Source of the DNA: Tenacibaculum haliotis
GTDB lineage: Bacteria; Bacteroidota; Bacteroidia; Flavobacteriales; Flavobacteriaceae
DNA length: 64,000 bases
Assembly (NCBI RefSeq): GCF_025215075.1
Contig: NZ_JAOBTH010000027.1
Span: 310,001-374,000, forward strand
Direction: 5' to 3'
In this document: one piece after another, positions 17,796 to 27,132 of the stretch
Layout of the letters: each line of letters opens with the position of its first letter
How positions within the stretch are numbered: the first letter of the stretch is position 1
Made by a program: the position numbers and the translations under genes
The notes under the pieces: generated by a model
What the model was told of the DNA's origin: nothing
What the model saw: only the letters and a program-made list of their open reading frames with translations
The model's database searches: none

Positions 17796-18458
17796 TAAAT
17801 AAAAGCTTAATCCGAATCGTGCAATCTTAGTATTAATTTTATTTCCGTTTAAATAAGCATTTTTAAAAATAGGAGTTAATCCGTAATATGCATGAAAATT
17901 AAAAGTTCCATATCCTACAGAAAGAATTACACCAGTTTGAAACTTATTATATTTATTTAAGTTAGAGATATCAATTTTCACCCCAGCATCAGTGTAATTG
18001 AAATTATTACTTATGTTGTAACTTAACTTAACACCTGTATAAAATCGCCAGAAAGAGTAAGTATTTACTGTTGATGATCTCCAACGAAATTGTAAAGGCA
18101 TTTCAATATTATGTAGCTTTAGCTTATTATAGCTAATTGTATTATCTACTTGAAAATTATTTAAACTTCCTTCAACGACTTTTAAACCATGATTAAAAGA
18201 ATCGAAACCATAGCCCACTCCAATACCCAATGCTATTTTTCCGCTTTTAATTAGCGGAATATCTTTTATATAACCAGCTGAAAACCCGAATGAAAAACCA
18301 CTTTTACCTACTTCTTTTGGCTGATTATTCAATCCGTTATAGGAAACATTAATATACAATTGATCTTCCCAATAGCGCTGCCCTACCTCTAAAGAATCCT
18401 TTTGAGCATAGCTATTTATTGATAAAAAAAATAAAAAAAAAGGTATAATGTATTTCAT
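17790..18458 (-). CDS. Outer-membrane beta-barrel protein
   Basis: 222 residues with a Sec signal peptide (MKYIIPFFLFFLSINSYAQ). Alternating hydrophobic/polar strands such as G-F-S-F-G-F-S-A-G-Y and L-G-I-G-V-G-Y-G-F follow, ending in F-G-L-S-F-Y-L-L. This is the pattern of the small PorT-like/OMP_b-brl families of Bacteroidota. It lies downstream of the ExbD/ExbB operon on the same strand, but a strong terminator separates it from exbD, so joint expression is doubtful. A direct PorT assignment is not supported by the sequence alone. Confidence 0.7.
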   Translation of the reverse strand: MKYIIPFFLFFLSINSYAQKDSLEVGQRYWEDQLYINVSYNGLNNQPKEVGKSGFSFGFSAGYIKDIPLIKSGKIALGIGVGYGFDSFNHGLKVVEGSLNNFQVDNTISYNKLKLHNIEMPLQFRWRSSTVNTYSFWRFYTGVKLSYNISNNFNYTDAGVKIDISNLNKYNKFQTGVILSVGYGTFNFHAYYGLTPIFKNAYLNGNKINTKIARFGLSFYLL

Positions 18459-18495
18459 ATTACTTAACTAACGTTAAATATAAGATTAATTGTAT

Positions 18496-18529
18496 AAAAA
18501 AAGAGCAATCTTCCGATTGCTCTTTTTTT
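18496..18529 (-). terminator. Bidirectional terminator after the exb operon
   Basis: AAAAAAAGAGCAATC (18496-18510) pairs perfectly with GATTGCTCTTTTTTT (18515-18529) around TTCC. On the minus strand it also has a T-rich tail and lies just after the last exbD stop. Confidence 0.88.
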
Positions 18530-18547
18530 TATTTAGCTAAAAAGTAA

Positions 18548-19018
18548 TTACTTTTTAATATCACTTGCTTTGTGAGTAGATAAACTTAATTTAAGGGCAT
18601 TTACATCTCTTAATTTCTCACGAATATCGGCTAATGTACCAACACTCGATTCTTTATCCATCTTAATAGATGTGGTCATAAATGGAACTTCAGCTTCTGA
18701 TACATTTCCTCTTTCTAAGAAAATAAAAGAAGGTACATCATCTGGTGTAGCAATCTTATCGTTTAACTGAATTCTATTAAAACCTGTACCATATTTAGCA
18801 TCTTTTGCCTTACCAACATAAATTGTACTCACTAAACTTTTACGTTCTAGTTTCTTTACTTCACTTGCACTAGGTAAACGTGGAGCTTCGATTGCTAAAT
18901 CGCTCTCTCTCATTACTGTTGTTACCATGAAGAAGAATAATAACATAAAAACAATATCAGGTAGTGAAGAAGTATTCACTGCTGGCATCTCTTTTTTCTT
19001 CTTATTAAATTTAGACAT
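18548..19018 (-). CDS. exbD: ExbD/TolR-type biopolymer transport protein (second copy)
   Basis: 156 residues with one N-terminal membrane helix, S-S-L-P-D-I-V-F-M-L-L-F-F-F-M-V-T-T, which contains the proton-pathway Asp21. A periplasmic domain follows. It works with ExbB in a proton-motive-force motor that energises TonB-dependent receptors or envelope processes. It is the last gene of an ExbB-small protein-ExbD-ExbD operon, 18 bp after the other exbD. Paired ExbD copies are usual in Bacteroidota. Confidence 0.92.
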   Translation of the reverse strand: MSKFNKKKKEMPAVNTSSLPDIVFMLLFFFMVTTVMRESDLAIEAPRLPSASEVKKLERKSLVSTIYVGKAKDAKYGTGFNRIQLNDKIATPDDVPSFIFLERGNVSEAEVPFMTTSIKMDKESSVGTLADIREKLRDVNALKLSLSTHKASDIKK

Positions 19019-19036
19019 ACTTAAATTGTTTTAATA

Positions 19037-19663
19037 CTATTGTACATTAGTTGGTTCTGTATCAGATATAATTTGAGGATAACTACTCTTAATATCTTCT
19101 ACTTTTTTTCTTAATGCATCATCTTTTCTTGCACTTGCTTTAAAAGCTTTATCTAATTCTGTAAAACTCATACCGTATTTTTCTTGGCATAATTTATTAC
19201 GTAATTCTGCATATGCTTTTAAAAGTTCATTTTGAACAGATACATACATTCCAAATTCAGTACCTCTATCACTTTCAACAGCGATAATTGCTTTGTTTGG
19301 ATGATCTGATGAACTAGGATCTTTTGCTCCTTTACAATAGGTACAAGATGCTCCTGCATCTTTCCCTGGCATTGGGTTACCAATACCACCACCGTTATCT
19401 ATAAATTTAATAGCTGCATCTTTTAAGTCTTTTAACTCCATTCCTTCATTCTCTACGAATAACTGATTGTTTCTGTTAATACTAACTTGAAAAATGTTCT
19501 TTTCTTTTACAATAGGTGGCTTAACATCTGTTTTTTCAGCTAACTTTTTAGGGATACCTGAATCAACATCCATTGTTGTTGTTACAAGGAAAAATATAAG
19601 TAGCAAGAATGCAATATCTGCCATCGAACCTGCATTAATTTCTGGATTTTCTCTTCTTGCCAT
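19037..19663 (-). CDS. exbD: ExbD/TolR-type biopolymer transport protein with Cys-bearing insertion
   Basis: 208 residues, longer than the usual 130-160. The N terminus has the membrane helix with Asp16 in M-A-D-I-A-F-L-L-L-I-F-F-L-V-T-T. The periplasmic part has an insertion at about 91-122 that is Gly-rich and carries C-T-Y-C (Cys107 and Cys110), then K-A-I-I-A-V-E-S-D-R-G-T-E. A third Cys is at 159. The CxxC in an oxidising compartment may form a disulfide. It lies between the small membrane protein gene (6 bp) and the other exbD (18 bp). Confidence 0.9.
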   Translation of the reverse strand: MARRENPEINAGSMADIAFLLLIFFLVTTTMDVDSGIPKKLAEKTDVKPPIVKEKNIFQVSINRNNQLFVENEGMELKDLKDAAIKFIDNGGGIGNPMPGKDAGASCTYCKGAKDPSSSDHPNKAIIAVESDRGTEFGMYVSVQNELLKAYAELRNKLCQEKYGMSFTELDKAFKASARKDDALRKKVEDIKSSYPQIISDTEPTNVQ

Positions 19664-19669
19664 AATAAA

Positions 19670-20107
19670 TTACGATTTAACGATTCCTTTTAATAAATCT
19701 ACTACAAAGAATGCTCCTGCAATAGCACCTAAAATCATGGTAAAACTAATTCCTGTTCCTACCCATTTAGAAATACTTCCTTCTGCAACTAGCTCTCCGC
19801 CATCAGCTCCTATTACTTGTCCGTTTGAAGACAACATATAAGACACTACAAAAAGCACCGCTAAAGCTGCAATACCCAATGCCGTTTTCTTTAAAGCAGC
19901 AGGGTTTTTAAACATACTTAATAGTGAAATCACTATAGCAACGATTACGATTCCGATTAGTAAATAATATGAATAACTTACTAAAGGAGAAACAGCATCT
20001 GAAACAGCTTCTTTATTATCAGGATCTATTATTACAACGTTTACAAATAACGCGATACCAATTAATGATATTGCAGCTACAAGTAATGTTAATACTTTAT
20101 TATTCAT
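19670..20107 (-). CDS. Small membrane protein of the ExbB/ExbD operon
   Basis: 145 residues with four hydrophobic segments (about 5-27, 45-67, 75-95, 115-137) and a Gly-rich loop Q-V-I-G-A-D-G-G-E-L. I do not recognise a named family. It lies between exbB (8 bp) and exbD (6 bp), so it is probably an accessory subunit or assembly factor of the same energy-transduction complex. That role is inference from position. Confidence 0.7.
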   Translation of the reverse strand: MNNKVLTLLVAAISLIGIALFVNVVIIDPDNKEAVSDAVSPLVSYSYYLLIGIVIVAIVISLLSMFKNPAALKKTALGIAALAVLFVVSYMLSSNGQVIGADGGELVAEGSISKWVGTGISFTMILGAIAGAFFVVDLLKGIVKS

Positions 20108-20115
20108 ACGATTGA

Positions 20116-20829
20116 TTATTTTTTATACTTAGCTAATAAGTCGATTAAAGAAATAGAAGCATCTTCCATGTTGTTTACAATACTATCGATTTTAGAAACG
20201 ATGTAATTATAAAAAATCTGTAAAATAATTGCTGCTACAAGACCAAATACAGTTGTTAAAAGTGCAATTTTAATACCACCTGCTACTACTGCTGGAGAAA
20301 TATCATTTGCTACTGCGATTTTATCAAAAGCTTCAATCATACCAATTACAGTACCCATAAAACCTAACATCGGTGCTAATGCAATAAATAAAGATAACCA
20401 AGAAACATTTTTCTCTAATAATCCCATTTGTACACCACCATAACCTACTACTGCTTTTTCAGCAGCTTCTAAACCTTCATCAGCTCTTTCTAAACCTTGG
20501 TAAAAAATAGAAGCAACAGGTCCTTTTGTATTTCTACAAACCTCTTTAGCAGCTTCAACACCACCAGAACTTAAGGCATCATCAACACTAGCTACTAATT
20601 TCTTAGTATTCGTTGTTGCCATGTTTAAATAAATGATTCTTTCAATTGCAATTGCTAAACCTAAAATTAAAGCGACCAATACGATACCCATAAACTGAGG
20701 ATCTCCTTCAATAAAACGTTGTTTTAATTCTTGGTGAAAAGTTTTCTCTGCATCTTGAGCATTAGCAGACTGAATAGCCCCTAAAAACATAAATCCTGCA
20801 ACAGTTAGGAAATTTACTACTTTCTTCAT
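20116..20829 (-). CDS. exbB: ExbB/TolQ/MotA-family proton channel
   Basis: 237 residues from the ATG at 20829; a longer frame to 20904 adds an unlikely 25-residue extension. A signal-like N-terminal helix (MKKVVNFLTVAGFMFLGA, then S-A-N-A-Q) precedes three membrane helices. The MotA/TolQ/ExbB core is clear in A-P-M-L-G-F-M-G-T-V-I-G-M-I and G-G-I-K-I-A-L-L-T-T-V-F-G-L. It forms the pentameric stator channel that drives ExbD. It is first in a four-gene operon. Confidence 0.93.
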   Translation of the reverse strand: MKKVVNFLTVAGFMFLGAIQSANAQDAEKTFHQELKQRFIEGDPQFMGIVLVALILGLAIAIERIIYLNMATTNTKKLVASVDDALSSGGVEAAKEVCRNTKGPVASIFYQGLERADEGLEAAEKAVVGYGGVQMGLLEKNVSWLSLFIALAPMLGFMGTVIGMIEAFDKIAVANDISPAVVAGGIKIALLTTVFGLVAAIILQIFYNYIVSKIDSIVNNMEDASISLIDLLAKYKK

Positions 20830-21069
20830 TTTGTTATAATTAATTTTAATAGTTAACGGGTTAAAAATACAAATTTTGTTATAAAAAACTCTTTTTTTTA
20901 TCAAAAAGTAGTTCTTTGCTTGTACTTATTACACTTTTAATTTTCTATGTGGCAAGTAACAAAAAAATCTTGGTACATTAAAAAAAACTGTGTTATTTAT
21001 AGGTTTTTTATTGTTTCCTCTACTATTTCAAGTAGTTACACACGTTAAAAATGAATTAAAAAACATGTT

Positions 21070-22101
21070 TTAACTAATTTCTCCTCTTAATGAAGTTTCA
21101 AAATAATGCTTAAATTGTTCTTTTGACAGCTTCTCTCCCAATAAATACATCATTTTTGCAACTGCGGTTTCGGTTGTGATATCTTTTCCATCAACAATTC
21201 CGATTCGTTTTAAGTCTGAACTTGTTTCGTAATGTCCTAAAATCACACTTCCTCCTGCACATTGGGTTACATTCACAATATAAGTGCCTTCAGCTACGGC
21301 TTTTTCTAATAAATCAATAAACCATTTTTCTGTAGGGGCATTTCCTGCTCCGTAAGTTTCTAAAACCACCCCTTTTAAATTAGGAATACTTATAAAACTT
21401 TTTACTACAGATGCCGTTATGCCTGGGAATAATTTTAAAATAGCTACGTTATTATCTAAATTCTTTCTAAAAACAAGTTTTTTACCTTCACTTTTTGGCG
21501 TAAACAACATTGGATAATTAAAATTTAAATGAACACCACTTACCACTAAAGGTGGATAATTCATCGAAGCAAAAGCTTCAAATTGCTCGGCATTTATTTT
21601 TGTTGTTCTATTTGCTCGGTATAATTTATACTCAAAATACAAGCCAACTTCCTGAATTACTGGCTTTCCGTTTTCGTAAGTTGAGGCTACTTGTATTGAG
21701 GTAATTAAATTTTCTTTTGCATCTGTTCGTAAATCTCCAATTGGTAATTGAGAACCTGTAAAAATTACAGGTTTCTCTAAGTTTTCAAACATAAAACTAA
21801 TTGCTGATGATGTATACGACATCGTATCAGAACCTGTAAGTACTACAAAACCATCAAATTTATTGTAATTATCAGAAATAATTTGAGCAATATCAATATA
21901 ATAGTTCACACTCATGTTTGATGAATCAATAGGTTCATCAAAAGAAATCGTATCAATATCACAATGTAATTGTTGCAATTCAGGAATTTTACTAGATATC
22001 TGACTAAAATCAAACGCCTTTAATGCTCCGGTTTTATAATCTTTAACCATACCTATGGTTCCTCCTGTATATACTATTAAAATTTTAGGCTTATTTGACA
22101 T
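21070..22101 (-). CDS. ansA: Type I L-asparaginase
   Basis: Cytosolic L-asparagine amidohydrolase yielding aspartate and ammonia. The 343 residues have the two threonine motifs V-Y-T-G-G-T-I-G-M (9-17) and V-L-T-G-S-D-T-M-S-Y-T (around 87-97), plus an intact E-T-Y-G-A-G-N-A-P and the distal A-G-G-S-V. There is no signal peptide, which favours the type I cytoplasmic enzyme over the secreted type II. It is divergent from the zinc peptidase gene. The roughly 240 bp between it and exbB hold no gene. Confidence 0.92.
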   Translation of the reverse strand: MSNKPKILIVYTGGTIGMVKDYKTGALKAFDFSQISSKIPELQQLHCDIDTISFDEPIDSSNMSVNYYIDIAQIISDNYNKFDGFVVLTGSDTMSYTSSAISFMFENLEKPVIFTGSQLPIGDLRTDAKENLITSIQVASTYENGKPVIQEVGLYFEYKLYRANRTTKINAEQFEAFASMNYPPLVVSGVHLNFNYPMLFTPKSEGKKLVFRKNLDNNVAILKLFPGITASVVKSFISIPNLKGVVLETYGAGNAPTEKWFIDLLEKAVAEGTYIVNVTQCAGGSVILGHYETSSDLKRIGIVDGKDITTETAVAKMMYLLGEKLSKEQFKHYFETSLRGEIS

Positions 22102-22196
22102 TATGACACTTTTATTATAGGTAATTTAATATTGGAATAATTTATGTTGTAAATTTATCAAACAAAATTGACACAAAAATTTAAATCTAAATAAAT

Positions 22197-22895
22197 ATGA
22201 TAGGATTTTATATTCTAATAGGTATTATCTCTTTATTCAGCTGGATAGTAAGTAATACACTTAAAAGGAAGTTTAAGAAATATTCACAAGTTCATTTACG
22301 TAATGGTATGAGCGGAGCAGAAATAGCTCAAAAAATGCTAAACGACCATGGTATTAATGACGTAAAAGTAATTTCTACACCAGGTATGTTGACAGATCAT
22401 TACAATCCACAAAATAAAACAGTAAATTTAAGTGAAGGTGTTTACAATCAACGTAACGCATCGGCTGCTGCAGTTGCTGCTCACGAGGTTGGCCATGCTG
22501 TACAACATGCAAAAGCATATCAATGGTTAACGATGCGATCTAAATTAGTACCTATTGTTAGTATTTCTTCTCGTTTTTCTCAATGGATGATTATTGGTGG
22601 TCTTATTTTAGGAGCGGGTGCTGGTCAGCCAGGAATTGGACAAATGGTTGCTATTGGCGGACTTGTTTTTATGGCAATGGGAACTTTGTTTAGTTTTATT
22701 ACACTTCCGGTAGAATATGACGCAAGTAATAGAGCTTTAGCTTGGTTAGAAAATAAACATATTGTAACTCGTGAAGAATTAGCGGGCTCTAAAGATGCTT
22801 TAAAATGGGCTGCAAGAACATACTTAATTGCCGCATTAGGTTCTTTAGCAATGCTTTTATACTGGGCGTTACGTATTTTAGGAAGTAGAGATTAA
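22197..22895 (+). CDS. YugP-family membrane zinc metallopeptidase
   Basis: 232 residues. An N-terminal membrane helix is followed by a catalytic region with H-E-V-G-H at 96-100 (zinc ligands and the catalytic Glu), then two hydrophobic hairpins (about 120-165 and 205-228). A third ligand is likely in the E-Y-D-A-S segment (E-x-x-A-S). G-M-S-G-A-E-I-A and S-E-G-V-Y are also typical of the family (neutral zinc metallopeptidase 2). The physiological substrate is not known. Confidence 0.88.
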   Translation: MIGFYILIGIISLFSWIVSNTLKRKFKKYSQVHLRNGMSGAEIAQKMLNDHGINDVKVISTPGMLTDHYNPQNKTVNLSEGVYNQRNASAAAVAAHEVGHAVQHAKAYQWLTMRSKLVPIVSISSRFSQWMIIGGLILGAGAGQPGIGQMVAIGGLVFMAMGTLFSFITLPVEYDASNRALAWLENKHIVTREELAGSKDALKWAARTYLIAALGSLAMLLYWALRILGSRD

Positions 22896-22928
22896 GCATC
22901 TTAGATGCTTTTGTATTTCTTTCTAAAT

Positions 22929-22962
22929 AAAAAATGCTCTCGGAAAACCGAGAGCATTTTTT
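22929..22962 (+). terminator. Bidirectional terminator between yugP-like gene and lepA
   Basis: AAAAAATGCTCTCGG (22929-22943) and CCGAGAGCATTTTTT (22948-22962) form a perfect 15-bp stem with an AAAA loop. The genes on either side converge and probably share it. Confidence 0.9.
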
Positions 22963-22988
22963 ATATTTATATATCTTAGTCTTAAGAC

Positions 22989-24785
22989 TTAATCATTTAG
23001 TTTTAAAACTGCCATAAATGCTTCTTGTGGAATTTCTACATTACCAACCTGACGCATTCTCTTTTTACCTTTCTTTTGCTTTTCTAATAACTTACGTTTA
23101 CGAGAAATATCTCCACCATAACATTTTGCCGTTACATCTTTACGTAATGCTTTTGTTGTTTCACGTGCTATAATTTTAGCTCCGATTGCCGCCTGAATAG
23201 GAATATCAAACTGTTGTCTTGGTATTAAAGTTTTTAGCTTTTCAACTATTTTCTTACCAATTGTATAGGCATTATCAGCATGTAATAAAGCTGATAAAGC
23301 ATCTACTGGAGAACCATTTAGTAAAATATCTACACGAACTAACTTAGAAGTACGCATTCCTATCGGAGAATAATCAAATGATGCATATCCTTTAGAAACT
23401 GTTTTTAATCGATCATAGAAATCGAAAACAATTTCTGCCAAAGGCATATCAAAAATTAATTCAACTCTTTCTGTTGTTAGGTAAGTTTGATTTACGATCT
23501 CTCCTCTTTTTTCTATACAAAGCGACATTACTTGTCCAACAAAATCAGATTTTGTAATTATTGATGCTTTTATAAAAGGTTCCTCTACTTTCTCTAATCT
23601 AGACGGATCTGGTAAATCTGTTGGATTATTTAACAATACTATTTCCGTCGGATTTTTCTTCGTGTATGCGTGATAAGAAACGTTTGGCACTGTAGTAATT
23701 ACAGTCATATTAAATTCACGCTCTAAACGCTCTTGGATAATTTCCATATGTAACATTCCTAAGAATCCACATCGAAAACCAAAACCTAACGCTGCCGAAC
23801 TTTCTGGTTGAAACACTAAAGAAGCATCATTTAACTGTAACTTTTCCATAGAATTACGAAGCTCTTCATAATCCTCAGTATCTACAGGATAAATACCAGC
23901 AAAAACCATTGGCTTTACGTCTTCAAATCCGTCAATACGATCTGCTGTCGGATTTTCAAAATCTGTAATTGTATCTCCAACTTTTACTTCTTTTGCAGCT
24001 TTAATACCTGTAATTAAATACCCTACATCTCCTGTTTTCACCTCTTGTTTTACAACTTGTTCTAACTTTAAAGTACCAACTTCATCGGCCCCATATTCCT
24101 TATCAGTAGACATGAATTTAATACGTTGATTCTTTTTAATAGAACCATCAATTACTCTAAAGTAAGTTTCAATCCCTCTATATGAATTATAAACCGAGTC
24201 AAAAATTAATGCTTTTAATGGTGCATCTGGGTTTCCTTGCGGTGGCGGAACTTTTGCTATAATTGCAGCTAAAATATTATCTACACCAAAACCTGTTTTT
24301 CCACTTGCGTGAATTACATCTTCGGGTTCACAACCTAATAAATCAACAATATCATCTGTAACCTCTTCAGGATTTGCAGATGGTAAATCAACTTTATTTA
24401 AAACTGGAATAATTTCCAAGTCGTTATCTAAAGCCAAATATAAATTAGAAATTGTTTGCGCCTGAATACTTTGCGCTGCATCAACAATTAACAAAGCACC
24501 TTCACAAGCTGCTATTGAACGAGATACTTCGTAAGAAAAATCTACGTGCCCAGGTGTATCAATTAAATTTAAAATATAATCTTCACCTTCAAACGTATAC
24601 TCCATTTGAATTGCGTGCGACTTAATGGTAATACCACGTTCACGCTCTAAATCCATACTATCTAATAACTGCGATTTTTTTTCTCTCTCAGTTACTGCTC
24701 CTGTATAATCTAGTAATCTATCGGCAAGTGTACTTTTACCGTGATCAATATGTGCAATAATGCAAAAATTTCTTATTTTCTTCAT
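22989..24785 (-). CDS. lepA: Elongation factor 4 (LepA GTPase)
   Basis: Ribosome-associated translational GTPase. The 598 residues match the family length. G1 is [10 protein letters not shown] (11-20), then [16 protein letters not shown] (G3) and N-K-V-D-L (G4). The LepA-specific C terminus is present, with [13 protein letters not shown] and [21 protein letters not shown]. It has its own full promoter and is divergent from dus. Confidence 0.97.
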   Translation of the reverse strand: MKKIRNFCIIAHIDHGKSTLADRLLDYTGAVTEREKKSQLLDSMDLERERGITIKSHAIQMEYTFEGEDYILNLIDTPGHVDFSYEVSRSIAACEGALLIVDAAQSIQAQTISNLYLALDNDLEIIPVLNKVDLPSANPEEVTDDIVDLLGCEPEDVIHASGKTGFGVDNILAAIIAKVPPPQGNPDAPLKALIFDSVYNSYRGIETYFRVIDGSIKKNQRIKFMSTDKEYGADEVGTLKLEQVVKQEVKTGDVGYLITGIKAAKEVKVGDTITDFENPTADRIDGFEDVKPMVFAGIYPVDTEDYEELRNSMEKLQLNDASLVFQPESSAALGFGFRCGFLGMLHMEIIQERLEREFNMTVITTVPNVSYHAYTKKNPTEIVLLNNPTDLPDPSRLEKVEEPFIKASIITKSDFVGQVMSLCIEKRGEIVNQTYLTTERVELIFDMPLAEIVFDFYDRLKTVSKGYASFDYSPIGMRTSKLVRVDILLNGSPVDALSALLHADNAYTIGKKIVEKLKTLIPRQQFDIPIQAAIGAKIIARETTKALRKDVTAKCYGGDISRKRKLLEKQKKGKKRMRQVGNVEIPQEAFMAVLKLND

Positions 24786-24814
24786 TCGTCGTATTTCTAG
24801 CCTCTTATGACTGA

Positions 24815-24845
24815 CAAAGATACTTTATTGAAAAACGTTGTACAA
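24815..24845 (-). promoter_or_regulatory. Promoter of lepA
   Basis: On the minus strand TTG (24845-24843), 20 bp spacer, then TATCTTTG (24822-24815). It is a complete Bacteroidota promoter match; the predicted leader is about 23 nt. Confidence 0.7.
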
Positions 24846-24875
24846 TTAAATATTTATTCAATAAAAAATAAAAAG

Positions 24876-24883
24876 TAACTTTG
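24876..24883 (+). promoter_or_regulatory. Predicted -7 box of dus, next to the start codon
   Basis: TAACTTTG followed by CACC and then the ATG at 24888. With only 4 nt between box and ATG the mRNA should be leaderless or nearly so. Confidence 0.55.
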
Positions 24884-24887
24884 CACC

Positions 24888-25889
24888 ATGGTAAAAATTG
24901 GTAATATAGAACTTCCTGATTTTCCGCTATTATTAGCGCCGATGGAAGATGTGAGTGATCCACCGTTTAGAGCATTGTGTAAAGAGAACGGTGCTGATGT
25001 TGTTTATACTGAGTTTATTTCTTCGGAAGGACTGATTCGCGACGCTGCAAAAAGCGTAATGAAGTTAGATATTTACGAAAAAGAACGCCCTGTTGGAATT
25101 CAGATTTTTGGTGCAAACCTAGAATCGATGTTAAAAACGGTAGAGATTGTAGAAAAATCGAAGCCTGATATTATTGATATTAACTTCGGATGCCCTGTTA
25201 AAAAAGTAGTTTCTAAAGGTGCTGGCGCAGGAATTTTAAAAGACATCGATTTAATGGTTTCTCTTACTGAAGCCATGGTAAAACACACCAATTTACCTGT
25301 TACTGTAAAAACTCGTTTAGGTTGGGATCATGATTCTATTAAGATTATAGAAGTTGCCGAACGCTTACAAGATGTTGGTTGTGCTGCAATTTCTATTCAC
25401 GGTCGTACGCGTGCACAAATGTATAAAGGTGATGCTGATTGGGCACCAATTGCTCAAGTTAAAAATAATCAAAGAATGCACATTCCTGTGTTTGGAAATG
25501 GCGACGTTACTTCGCCAGAAAAAGCAATGGAAATGCGCGATAAATACGGATTAGATGGCTGTATGATTGGTAGAGCCGCTATTGGTTATCCTTGGTTTTT
25601 TAACGAAGTAAAACACTATTTTAAAACAGGTGAATATTTAGCAAAACCAACCATTGCGCAGCGAGTAGAAATGGCTCGTAGACATTTACAAATGGCTATT
25701 GATTGGAAAGGACCTGTTTTAGGAGTTTTTGAAACCAGAAGACACTATACTAACTATTTTAAAGGAATTCCGCATTTTAAAGAATACCGTATGAAAATGG
25801 TTACTTCGGATGATGCAAAAGATGTTTTTGCTGCTTTTGATGAAGTAGAAGCTAAATTCGGAAATATGATTATTCCTGAAATAGGTTAA
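24888..25889 (+). CDS. dus: tRNA-dihydrouridine synthase (DusB-like)
   Basis: FMN-dependent reduction of uridine to dihydrouridine in the tRNA D-loop. In 333 residues the TIM-barrel signatures are L-A-P-M-E-D-V-S-D-P-P-F-R (16-28), I-D-I-N-F-G-C-P-V-K-K-V with the catalytic Cys, T-V-K-T-R-L-G-W, I-S-I-H-G-R-T-R and G-N-G-D-V at the phosphate site. D-G-C-M-I-G-R-A-A-I-G-Y-P-W places it in the DusB group. It appears monocistronic; its stop is 2 bp from the convergent permease stop. Confidence 0.94.
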   Translation: MVKIGNIELPDFPLLLAPMEDVSDPPFRALCKENGADVVYTEFISSEGLIRDAAKSVMKLDIYEKERPVGIQIFGANLESMLKTVEIVEKSKPDIIDINFGCPVKKVVSKGAGAGILKDIDLMVSLTEAMVKHTNLPVTVKTRLGWDHDSIKIIEVAERLQDVGCAAISIHGRTRAQMYKGDADWAPIAQVKNNQRMHIPVFGNGDVTSPEKAMEMRDKYGLDGCMIGRAAIGYPWFFNEVKHYFKTGEYLAKPTIAQRVEMARRHLQMAIDWKGPVLGVFETRRHYTNYFKGIPHFKEYRMKMVTSDDAKDVFAAFDEVEAKFGNMIIPEIG

Positions 25890-25891
25890 GT

Positions 25892-27094
25892 TTATTTCTC
25901 AATAAAATCTTTAGAAATTCTTGAACTTGCTACTTTAGCAGCGATAAAACCAAGTGTTGAAATGGTAAGAATTACCACTAGTAAATTCACCCATCTAAAT
26001 TCAACTGGATAAGCTAAGCTTTCGGTAATCATAAATAGTTCGTAACGCTGTTGTATTAACACTAATAAAACACCAATAACGACACCTACAATCATACCCA
26101 CAATGGTTAATAAAAAACCTTGAAGGATGAATATTTTTTTAATTTCATCAATACTTGCACCTAAGTTGTATAAAGTTTTAAGGTTTTGACGCTTATCAAT
26201 AATCATCATAATTATCGACCCTATTACATTAAACAAGGCGATAGCAATTATTAGTGTGAAAATTAAATACGAAATGAAATTTTCGGTATTAATAACCTTA
26301 TAATACAAGGCATTTAATTGCGCTCTTGTTTTTACGTTAAAAGCAGTCCCTAAATTATTTTGTAATTCTTCTTGAAAATCATCTAAATCAATATTTTCTT
26401 TTAGTTTTAACTCTATTCCCGAAATTTGATTCTCATCATAATTCAATAATTCCTGCGCTAAAGATAACTCAGTAAAAACATATTTATTTTGAAACTCTTC
26501 TGAACCCGAATACGCTCCGATAATTTGTGTAGATACAGATCGAAAAGCATTATTTACATTTACAAACCCTTTACCTGGCTTTGGCACCATAATTTGCAAA
26601 GGCTCTCCAAAATTTAAAATACTTAACGAGAGTTTATACGAAATTCCGTAACCAATAACTGCTGTGTTTTTAAACTCAGGATCTACCCAAGTTCCTACAG
26701 CTAACAGAGAATCAACAGGAATAATACCTACATAATTTTCATCAACTCCTTTTATGTAGGCTATCTGGCTCTTGTCTTTGTACTTTAAAAAGACACGTTC
26801 TTCTATAATTTTTGAAATGGTCTTTATTTCGGTATTCTGAATTAATTGTTGATGAACAGCATTAGAATACTCAAAAGACTTCCCTTTTACAGTGGTTATT
26901 TTTATATCTGGATCAGATGCGTCAAGTAGTGAATCACTAAATGTTCTTAACCCTGAAAAACCAGATAAAATTACAAATAATGCTAAAGCACCTATTACAA
27001 CGCCAAAAACAGCAATAAATGTAATAATATTTATTGCGTTTGTACTTGTTTTAGAAAACAGGTATCTTTTAGCTATGTATAAAGAAAATTTCAA
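25892..27094 (-). CDS. LolC/LolE-like ABC transporter permease
   Basis: 400 residues with one N-terminal membrane helix (about 20-45), a large periplasmic domain to about 265 and three C-terminal helices, the MacB/LolE/FtsX topology. The N terminus F-S-L-Y-I-A-K-R-Y-L-F-S-K and I-I-T-F-I-A-V-F-G-V are typical of LolC/E. It probably takes part in lipoprotein release toward the outer membrane. No ATP-binding subunit is adjacent. It is 38 bp downstream of rbfA on the same strand. Confidence 0.85.
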   Translation of the reverse strand: MKFSLYIAKRYLFSKTSTNAINIITFIAVFGVVIGALALFVILSGFSGLRTFSDSLLDASDPDIKITTVKGKSFEYSNAVHQQLIQNTEIKTISKIIEERVFLKYKDKSQIAYIKGVDENYVGIIPVDSLLAVGTWVDPEFKNTAVIGYGISYKLSLSILNFGEPLQIMVPKPGKGFVNVNNAFRSVSTQIIGAYSGSEEFQNKYVFTELSLAQELLNYDENQISGIELKLKENIDLDDFQEELQNNLGTAFNVKTRAQLNALYYKVINTENFISYLIFTLIIAIALFNVIGSIIMMIIDKRQNLKTLYNLGASIDEIKKIFILQGFLLTIVGMIVGVVIGVLLVLIQQRYELFMITESLAYPVEFRWVNLLVVILTISTLGFIAAKVASSRISKDFIEK

Positions 27095-27132
27095 TTTTAA
27101 TAAATCTTAAATATTATTTTAAATAAAATTTA

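Noticed and set aside
17790..18458. PorT of the type IX secretion system
   Set aside because: The barrel topology fits many Bacteroidota families and the neighbours are not secretion genes; the evidence is not specific enough.
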